The notes under the pieces were generated by a model, which saw nothing but the letters and a program-made list of their open reading frames with translations, had not been told where the DNA came from and ran no database searches. A DNA stretch of 9,715 nt from an uncultured beta proteobacterium (GTDB lineage: Bacteria; Pseudomonadota; Gammaproteobacteria; Burkholderiales; Burkholderiaceae_C). The stretch is taken from the NCBI GenBank assembly GCA_903840825.1, contig CAIMHL010000667.1, forward strand, positions 1 through 9,715, in the 5' to 3' direction. The translations under genes were made by a program, and so were the position numbers. This document shows, piece by piece, positions 4,984 through 9,715 of the stretch (positions within the stretch are counted from its first letter, which is position 1; every line of letters begins with the position of its first letter).

Positions 4984-6423
4984 ATGAACAGCGTAAAAAT
5001 AGTTGGACTGGCCGGAGACCACATCACATTGGATGGAGCCTCCCTCGAAAAGTTGAAATCTTCTTTGCGAGGTGCATTGCTCGTTCCAGGCGACGAGGGC
5101 TACGAGAAGTCGCGTACGGTCTGGAACGCCATGATTGATCGCAAACCAGCATTGGTGGTGAGGTGCGCTGGTGTGGCCGACATTCGTCAAGCAGTAACAT
5201 TTGCACATGCCCACCGCCTTCTAACTGCCATCAAAGGTGGCGGACATAACATCGCCGGCAATGCCGTATGCGAGGGCGGCTTGCTCATTGATCTATCGAA
5301 TATGCGGACAGTAGCGATCGACCCGATTGCATCCGTGGCCCATGTAGAGCCGGGCGCGACGCTCGGCGATTTTGACCATGAATGCCAGGCATTTGGATTG
5401 GCTACCCCCGTTGGTATCAATTCGACCACGGGCATTGCAGGACTCACGCTTGGGGGTGGATTCGGATGGCTTTCCCGAAAGTACGGAATGACCGTAGACA
5501 ATCTGCTTGCCGCCGATGTGATCACTGCCGATGGGCATATGATACGGGCCAACGAGAAAGAGCACGCCGATCTCTTTTGGGCGATTCGTGGCGGTAGCGG
5601 CAACTTTGGTGTCGTCAGTAGATTTGAGTTCAAACTTCACCCGGTTGGACCCGAAGTTCTGAGCGGGATGATCGTCTATCCGCTCAAGGAAGCAGCGCAC
5701 GCGTTGAAGCAATTCCGCGAACTTGTGAAGAAACTTGGAGAGGAGACAAACGTCTGGACCGTGATGCGCAAAGCGCCGCCCTTGCCGTTTCTCCCGCCAG
5801 AGGTGCACGGGACCGAGATCATTGCCTTTTGTTTGTTCCATGCCGGCGATCCAGACGAAGGACGAATAGCGATAGAACCTTTGCGCAAACTTGGCACGGT
5901 GCTCGGCGAGTTTACCGCGATGCAGCCCTACACTGCCTGGCAAAAAACGTTTGACCCACTTCTGACACCTGGTGCCCGCAATTATTGGAAATCGCACAAT
6001 TTCGTCGATCTGAGTGACGGCGCAATCGACGTGGCTGTGAAATATGCCCAAAGCCTGCCATCGCCTCATTGTGAGATTTTCTTCGGTCTGATCGGCGGCG
6101 CTACGACCCGCCCCAGACCCGATGCGACCGCCTATTCGCATCGAGACGCGATCTATGTATGCAACGTTCATGGCCGTTGGGAAACAGCGGCCGAAGACCA
6201 GAAAGGGACTCAATGGGCACGCGGATTCTTTAAGGAGGCGGCGCCGTATGCGACAGGTGGTGTGTATGTCAATTTTCTGACCGACGACGAACCCGAGCGC
6301 GTCAAGACCGCTTACGGCCAAGGATATGACCGTCTGGTCGCAGTGAAGAATAGGTATGACCCGGATAATCTGTTTCGAGTGAATCAAAACATCCGTCCGA
6401 GCATATTGGACTTTCTCCGTTGA
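4984..6423 (+). CDS. FAD-linked oxidase, berberine-bridge-enzyme-like
   Basis: A 479-residue flavoprotein oxidase of the PCMH/BBE superfamily, full length for the family; members oxidise sugars, alcohols or alkaloid-like secondary metabolites and pass electrons to O2. The FAD-binding half has KPALVVRCAGVADIRQAV (residues 54-71), IKGGGHNIAGNAVCEGG with the His that normally carries the covalent flavin (H88), VEPGATLGDFD, TTGIAGLTLGGGFGWLSRKYG (about 148-168) and FWAIRGGSGNFGVVSRFEF (about 199-217). The C-terminal BBE segment reads GGVYVNFLTDDEPERV and NRYDPDNLFRVNQNI. In the loop that holds the second covalent Cys of bicovalent enzymes the aligned position is not Cys, so one covalent bond is expected. 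No signal peptide is visible. A GGAGG lies 7 bases before the ATG. The TGA stop falls within a tRNA-Phe-derived segment. The substrate cannot be told from sequence. Confidence 0.93.
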   Translation: MNSVKIVGLAGDHITLDGASLEKLKSSLRGALLVPGDEGYEKSRTVWNAMIDRKPALVVRCAGVADIRQAVTFAHAHRLLTAIKGGGHNIAGNAVCEGGLLIDLSNMRTVAIDPIASVAHVEPGATLGDFDHECQAFGLATPVGINSTTGIAGLTLGGGFGWLSRKYGMTVDNLLAADVITADGHMIRANEKEHADLFWAIRGGSGNFGVVSRFEFKLHPVGPEVLSGMIVYPLKEAAHALKQFRELVKKLGEETNVWTVMRKAPPLPFLPPEVHGTEIIAFCLFHAGDPDEGRIAIEPLRKLGTVLGEFTAMQPYTAWQKTFDPLLTPGARNYWKSHNFVDLSDGAIDVAVKYAQSLPSPHCEIFFGLIGGATTRPRPDATAYSHRDAIYVCNVHGRWETAAEDQKGTQWARGFFKEAAPYATGGVYVNFLTDDEPERVKTAYGQGYDRLVAVKNRYDPDNLFRVNQNIRPSILDFLR

Positions 6424-6464
6424 AATGCCTTGTGTCGATGGTTCGATTCCGCCAAGGACCACCA
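6420..6464 (+). other. 3' half of a tRNA-Phe gene, probable attachment-site remnant
   Basis: From the anticodon loop onward the segment fits tRNA-Phe in exact spacing: loop TTGAAAT (with GAA anticodon), 3' stem GCCTT, variable loop GTGTC (6432-6436), T-arm GATGG-TTCGATT-CCGCC (6437-6453, one A-C mismatch), acceptor strand AAGGACC, discriminator A and encoded CCA (6462-6464). GTGTC with GGTTCGATTCCG is also present in E. coli tRNA-Phe. The 5' half is absent; upstream is coding sequence of the oxidase. Such 3' fragments typically form the distal end of elements integrated into a tRNA gene by tyrosine recombinases. With this orientation the element would lie to the left. No integrase is in the window. 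Confidence 0.75.
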
Positions 6465-6535
6465 TGAATCACAAAAGCCTACTTGTTGGGCTATTTGTAT
6501 TTGGACTGGCAGGGCTTGGTGACTTGTTAAAATAA
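6464..6535 (+). CDS. Possible 23-residue hydrophobic small ORF
   Basis: An ATG formed from the last base of the tRNA CCA opens MNHKSLLVGLFVFGLAGLGD and closes with TAA at 6533-6535. The basic start and hydrophobic core look like a single membrane segment or signal peptide. There is no Shine-Dalgarno because the upstream bases are tRNA sequence, and the frame overlaps a terminator-like hairpin. It is more likely chance than gene; I list it because it is protein-like and unexplained. Confidence 0.2.
   Translation: MNHKSLLVGLFVFGLAGLGDLLK
6476..6492 (+). terminator. Weak terminator-like hairpin after the tRNA-Phe fragment
   Basis: AGCCTA and TTGGGCT can pair as a 6-bp stem (one G-T) around a 5-base loop, followed by T-rich ATTTGTATTT. 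It stands 12 bases after the CCA, where a tRNA transcript would end, which supports the idea that the sequence right of 6464 is the original downstream flank of a tRNA-Phe gene. It may also end the oxidase transcript. Confidence 0.4.
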
Positions 6536-6550
6536 ATCGATCAAAAGTAA

Positions 6551-6562
6551 GCATGTTCATGC
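6551..6562. repeat. GCATG-TT-CATGC inverted repeat upstream of the MBOAT gene
   Basis: Two perfect 5-base arms surround TT, about 100 bases before the MBOAT ATG. It could be a small regulator site in the otherwise empty 6536-6662 interval. No clear -35/-10 pair was found in this interval. Confidence 0.3.
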
Positions 6563-6662
6563 GAGGCAGCTCTATTCTGATAAATCTCGGCCTCATGGCG
6601 TGCGAACTTCGGCAGCATTTAAATATTTTGTGCACGCCCTAGGTTTCGAAAAGACACCGTTC

Positions 6663-8150
6663 ATGCTTTTCACAACCGGTACTTTTCTCCTTCTTTTCCT
6701 TCCAGTGACCTGGGTCGGATTTTTCGCGCTCGGTCGGCAATGGCCTTCGATTGCAGCTGCTTGGTTATTTCTTGCCTCACTTTTTTTTTATGCTTATTGG
6801 ATGCCTATTTTTACGTTGCTGCTGGGAGCATCAATTGCAATAAATTTCTTGTTCGGGCGCTGTATTTCAGCAGCAGTAAAAATTCCAGATAAAATTTCAG
6901 CGAAATTGTGGCTGGTTATTGCTCTGTTATTCAATCTTGGTTTACTGGGTTATTTTAAATACGCCAATTTCTTTGTCGAAAATATCAACGAGTTGCTCGG
7001 ACAACACTGGAGTTTTGGGCAGGTAATGCTACCCATCGGCATCTCGTTTTACACATTCACCCAGATTGCCTTTCTGGCCGATGCCTATGAAGGCAAGGTC
7101 AGCGAAACGAACCCGGTGCACTTCGGCCTGTTCGTCACGTATTTCCCGCACTTGGTCGCCGGACCTGTGATGCACCACTCGCAAATGATGCCGCAGTTTG
7201 CCGACGCCGCAATCTACCATGTGCGCGGTGATCAACTCGCCGGTGGGCTCGTGATATTCGCGTTAGGGCTATTCAAAAAAGTAGTACTTGCCGACGGCAT
7301 TGCACCCTACGCAGATGCTGTCTTCATTCCGGTTGACGGTGGACTTTTGCCCAGTACGATGGAATCGTGGCTTGGTGCTGTGGCTTACACCTTGCAGTTG
7401 TATTTCGATTTTTCCGGCTATTCAGACATGGCAATCGGGCTTTCCTGGATGTTCAACATCAAACTGCCCTTTAACTTCGACTCTCCGTACAAGGCTCGCA
7501 ATATTGCGGACTTCTGGCGGCGTTGGCATATTTCCTTGTCGACCTTCTTGCGCGACTACCTTTACGTTCCGCTTGGAGGTAATCGTCGCGGTACCGCCCG
7601 GCGCTACCTTAATCTTGCCGTCACGATGGTGCTCGGAGGCCTGTGGCACGGTGCCAGCTGGTCATTCGTAGTTTGGGGTGCTTTGCACGGCACGTACCTG
7701 TTGTTGCATCAGGCTTATCGGGCCTTGCTCGGCGAAGCACGCTGCGCGCGTTTCGATCGCAGCCTGCTAAACCGCAACCTCGCGTGGATGCTCACACTCC
7801 TTCTGGTCATTTTGGCATGGGTCTTTTTCCGCGCCACAACATTTTCCGGTGCGATGCGCATGGTGGAGTCGATGCTGACGATTCGGACGGCAGACGGGGC
7901 GGTTCCCGCACTGCTTTGGAATGCCGGTTTGCATGCGTCCACTGGCTTTGTTTGGTGTGCTGCCTTGCTTGCGACCACCTTGTTCGCGCCGAACAGCAAT
8001 CGCATTGGCGTGTGGGTGCTTGCCCGTTTGGCACCCGCCTCACCGTTGCGTGCCATCGGTGGAGGCGCTGCGCTGTGCGCAATCTCTCTGATGTTGATGA
8101 TCAACACCGCGCGCGACGCTGTAAGCGCGTTCATCTATTTCAACTTTTGA
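6663..8150 (+). CDS. MBOAT-family membrane O-acyltransferase, AlgI-like
   Basis: A 495-residue polytopic inner-membrane protein that, in AlgI/DltB-type systems, moves acyl groups (usually acetyl) from the cytoplasm for transfer to an exported polysaccharide. The first helix, LFTTGTFLLLFLPVTWVGFF, is the family's usual N-terminus. Then come IGISFYTFTQIAFLADAY, FPHLVAGPVMHHSQMMPQF, YFDFSGYSDMAIGLSWMFN, DFWRRWHISLSTFLRDYLY (H289) and LGGLWHGASWSFVVWGALHG. The H329 in that last motif matches the catalytic His of MBOAT enzymes. The ATG at 6663 is chosen because it gives that N-terminus; the frame reaches back to a GTG at 6600 but neither start has a clear Shine-Dalgarno. A T9 tract lies at 6781-6789. 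The 5' third is more AT-rich than the rest. Its stop TGA shares a base with the next gene's ATG. Confidence 0.93.
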   Translation: MLFTTGTFLLLFLPVTWVGFFALGRQWPSIAAAWLFLASLFFYAYWMPIFTLLLGASIAINFLFGRCISAAVKIPDKISAKLWLVIALLFNLGLLGYFKYANFFVENINELLGQHWSFGQVMLPIGISFYTFTQIAFLADAYEGKVSETNPVHFGLFVTYFPHLVAGPVMHHSQMMPQFADAAIYHVRGDQLAGGLVIFALGLFKKVVLADGIAPYADAVFIPVDGGLLPSTMESWLGAVAYTLQLYFDFSGYSDMAIGLSWMFNIKLPFNFDSPYKARNIADFWRRWHISLSTFLRDYLYVPLGGNRRGTARRYLNLAVTMVLGGLWHGASWSFVVWGALHGTYLLLHQAYRALLGEARCARFDRSLLNRNLAWMLTLLLVILAWVFFRATTFSGAMRMVESMLTIRTADGAVPALLWNAGLHASTGFVWCAALLATTLFAPNSNRIGVWVLARLAPASPLRAIGGGAALCAISLMLMINTARDAVSAFIYFNF

Positions 8151-9232
8151 TGCTGCGCCGTTTCTTGTTTCTTGCTGTTGGCTTCATAGGCATGCTCGTG
8201 ACGGCTGAGGCTGTTTTGCGCATGCTGCCCGTGTCCACGTCCACTGCGAGCGGGTATCTCATTGACCCGTTGATACTGACCTACCCGCCCGGTCATCATT
8301 GGCGAACGGCCACGGGTTGGGACTTGCGCAACATCCAGCACATGCAAAGTAACAACATTGGCTTTGCCAGCGATATCGATTTTGTTCCTAACTCACAGGC
8401 AGTGGCATTGATTGGTGACAGCTATGTCGAGGCATCGATGTTGGACGGACCCACCCGTCCCGGTCCGCAGTTAGCACTTGCCTTGGCGGGCAGCCGGGCC
8501 GTGTATGCCATGGGCGGACCGGGTTCCGCGCTGCTCGATTACGCAGAGCGCATCCGCCTTGCTCAGCAGCGCTTCGGTGTGCGTGACTTTGTGATCTTGA
8601 TGGAAGCGGGTGATTTACGACAGTCGATCTGCGGCTCCGGCAATGTGCATGGCCCTTGCCTTGATGCCGAGACATTGGCACCCCGTACCCAAAAAGTGCC
8701 TCCAACCTCAAGGTCAAAAAGCTTGCTCAGGCATTTCGCTTTGGCCCATTATCTGAACGGCCAGCTCAAGTTGGATCTTCCGAGTCTGCTTCGGCGAGCT
8801 CTGACGATGGCACCACCTCCGCCCCCAGAGTACACACCAATGCTAGCGCGAACGGTGGAGGGTGCTGTCCCGCTGATGGCGGTGCTGGTAGAAGATGCCA
8901 AGCGCGAATCCATGGTCAGCGCTGTAGCTGATGATTTCTTTGCCCGTGTTGAGCCCTATATTTCCGGCCACTTGGTCATCGTCGTAGATGGCCGCAGGAC
9001 CCAGGTAGGGCTTGCTGATGCAGCAGCAGCCCAGATGCCGTTGATGCTGGAACGCGCACAATTCATGCTTATTGCGCAATCCCGCGGGGCTATCGTCATT
9101 GACGCTGAGCCCTTGTACCTGGCCCATTTGCAGCAGTCGGTGCTGTCTCTCTCCGTTGGGCCTTATGACGCACACCTCAATCCGATCGGTGTGCGCTTGT
9201 TGATGCGCGCCGTTGCCGAGCACCTCCAATGA
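8150..9232 (+). CDS. SGNH-fold hydrolase/acyltransferase, AlgJ/AlgX-like partner of the MBOAT protein
   Basis: A 360-residue protein with an N-terminal signal anchor (MLRRFLFLAVGFIGMLVTAEA), so the catalytic part should be periplasmic. SGNH features: block I VALIGDSYVEA with the nucleophile S91, a glycine block YAMGGPGSALLDY (about residues 119-131), and C-terminal DAHLNPIGVRLL with the catalytic Asp340 and His342. The middle has a proline run (APPPPPEYTP, 221-230). In alginate-type systems an MBOAT protein exports acyl groups and an SGNH protein places them on the sugar. The one-base overlap with the MBOAT stop and four-base overlap with the next start show a coupled operon. The start at 8150 is fixed by the TGATG junction and the signal sequence; the longer upstream frame reads through the MBOAT gene. 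A free-standing esterase role is possible. Confidence 0.85.
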   Translation: MLRRFLFLAVGFIGMLVTAEAVLRMLPVSTSTASGYLIDPLILTYPPGHHWRTATGWDLRNIQHMQSNNIGFASDIDFVPNSQAVALIGDSYVEASMLDGPTRPGPQLALALAGSRAVYAMGGPGSALLDYAERIRLAQQRFGVRDFVILMEAGDLRQSICGSGNVHGPCLDAETLAPRTQKVPPTSRSKSLLRHFALAHYLNGQLKLDLPSLLRRALTMAPPPPPEYTPMLARTVEGAVPLMAVLVEDAKRESMVSAVADDFFARVEPYISGHLVIVVDGRRTQVGLADAAAAQMPLMLERAQFMLIAQSRGAIVIDAEPLYLAHLQQSVLSLSVGPYDAHLNPIGVRLLMRAVAEHLQ

Positions 9233-9453
9233 GTGAGCAGTCAAACGACTCGCGCGCCAAACTGATTCTTCACGCGGTGCACCACTTGCAGATCGGCGGG
9301 CTTGAAAATGGGGTGGTCAATTTAATCAACCGCTTGCCGCCTGAGCGCTTTCGGCATGTGGTGGTCTGCATTGAGGACTTCACCGATTTCAGCCGGCGCA
9401 TCGAGCACTCCGATGTGGAGGCCGTCGCCATGCATCGGTCCCGGGTGGGTGTC
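9229..9453 (+). pseudogene. GT4 sugar transferase, PEP-CTERM/EpsH1-associated type, truncated after 75 codons
   Basis: The N-terminus contains LILHAVHHLQIGGLENGVVN and LINRLPPERFRHVVVCIEDF, then DVEAVAMHRSRVGV. This is the GT-B fold start with the 'GG-x-E-x-x-x-x-N' motif of family 4 glycosyltransferases, specifically the group described as sugar transferases of the PEP-CTERM/EpsH1 (exosortase) system. Full proteins are about 375 residues. Here the frame stops at a TGA at 9454-9456 that belongs to inserted IS DNA, so the acceptor part of the first domain and the donor domain are missing. ATGA overlap with the SGNH gene shows the same operon. Whether the remainder continues beyond the IS outside the window is unknown. 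Confidence 0.85.
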
Positions 9454-9715
9454 TGACCTTGCCCCCGAAAAACGGACTTCTTAGCTAATGTGTAATTTAG
9501 CTATTGAAGGGACCCGCAAGCCGCCCAAAGCCAAGCGTCAGGCCAAACGTCAGCCACTGCCCGCACAGCTAGAGCGTATCGAGCACCACTACGAGATTGA
9601 GCCCGCCGTGTGCGCGCTGGGTCATGCCCTCAAACGCATTGGCGAGGAAATCAGTGAGCAGCTCGACTGCGTGCCAGCCCAGTTCTTTGTGCACCGCCAC
9701 ATTCGCGGCAAATAC
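9454..9715 (+). mobile_element. Insertion-sequence DNA: IS3-like end followed by IS66-family sequence
   Basis: Directly after the broken glycosyltransferase comes TGACCTTGCCCCCGAAAAAC, resembling the 'TGacc...CCCC' terminal inverted repeat of IS3/IS407-type elements. By about 9510 the sequence is IS66 transposase coding DNA. An IS66 element should begin 'GTAAGC...' with tnpA and tnpB before tnpC, so this is either an unusual IS66 relative or a joint between two elements. TTAGCTA occurs twice (9481-9487, 9497-9503). The right end is outside the window. Confidence 0.6.
9488..9715 (+). pseudogene. IS66-family transposase TnpC, N-terminally truncated, runs off right edge
   Basis: The frame is open from an ATG at 9488 to the window end (76 codons). 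From about residue 10 it reads RKPPKAKRQAKRQPLPAQLE, then RIEHHYEIEPAVCALGHALK, RIGEEISEQLDCVPAQFFV and HRHIRGKY. This is the basic linker and zinc-finger region that normally lies 100 or more residues into the roughly 500-residue TnpC. The usual leucine-zipper N-terminus is absent and the ATG follows IS-end-like sequence, so the start is lost. The catalytic DDE domain would lie outside the window. Confidence 0.8.

Noticed and set aside
4822..5214. Minus-strand frame of 130 codons over the oxidase promoter and 5' end
   Set aside because: Low-quality residue content with no recognisable domain. It overlaps the promoter and start of a well-supported gene.
5293..6465. Long minus-strand open frame (390 codons) opposite the FAD-linked oxidase
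   Set aside because: It has no recognisable family and lies wholly antisense to a gene with a full set of BBE-type motifs. Its openness is a by-product of the oxidase codon use.
7715..8134. Minus-strand frame of 139 codons within the MBOAT gene
   Set aside because: It is antisense to conserved MBOAT sequence and has no domain or start signal.
7643..8149. Upstream extension of the SGNH frame into the MBOAT gene
   Set aside because: The extension is out-of-frame MBOAT coding sequence, Arg/Cys-rich. The signal-anchor start at 8150 and TGATG overlap identify the true start.
1..9715. CRISPR array, rRNA, toxin-antitoxin pair or integrase
   Set aside because: No regularly spaced repeats, rRNA motifs, paired small toxin/antitoxin genes or tyrosine/serine recombinase motifs were found on either strand.

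Overview
The window looks like an accessory stretch of a betaproteobacterial chromosome, most likely Burkholderiales and perhaps Comamonadaceae. This rests on GC-rich coding with GC-ending codons, the style of the KefF/KefC, IS91 and IS66 proteins, and a sugar transferase of the type found in exosortase-linked polysaccharide clusters. The taxon is an inference; no rRNA or complete tRNA is present.

Layout. (1) 1-1054, minus strand: a kefF-kefC pair for glutathione-gated potassium efflux, with kefC running off the left edge. (2) About 1130-1450: two broken genes joined tail to tail, a plus-strand piece of a prolyl-oligopeptidase-type S9 peptidase and a minus-strand N-terminal piece of an MFS transporter. 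(3) 1594-2620: a divergent pair, a small Nif11-like protein (minus) and a TetR-family regulator (plus), sharing an intergenic region with a near-consensus promoter and an 18-bp near-palindromic operator. (4) 2618-2980: short repeats, then a MerR regulator fragment joined out of frame to the C-terminal tail of a SNF2-type helicase. (5) 2981-3304: mostly unassigned. (6) about 3305-4722, minus: an IS91-family transposase whose N-terminus is missing. (7) 4727-6423: an AT-richer promoter region and an intact FAD-linked oxidase of the berberine-bridge-enzyme type. (8) 6420-6464: a tRNA-Phe 3' half, probably the distal attachment-site copy of an integrated element. (9) 6663-9453: three tightly coupled plus-strand genes, an AlgI-like MBOAT O-acyltransferase, an SGNH hydrolase/acyltransferase and a PEP-CTERM/EpsH-type glycosyltransferase, the last cut off after 75 codons. 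(10) 9454-9715: insertion-sequence DNA, an IS3-like end followed by a partial IS66 TnpC.

How the parts relate. The MBOAT and SGNH proteins probably work together to acylate (usually acetylate) an exported polysaccharide, and the truncated glycosyltransferase belongs to the same pathway. The orientation of the tRNA-Phe fragment places the integrated element to its left, so the oxidase, the IS91 remnant and the field of gene fragments would be island DNA, while the polysaccharide genes to the right would be resident chromosome. The region between about 1055 and 4730 holds at least five gene pieces with no intact owner, which suggests repeated deletion and illegitimate joining. I see no convincing wholly new system. 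The tRNA-derived junction, the Nif11/TetR operator region and the chimeric junctions are the parts most worth following up.
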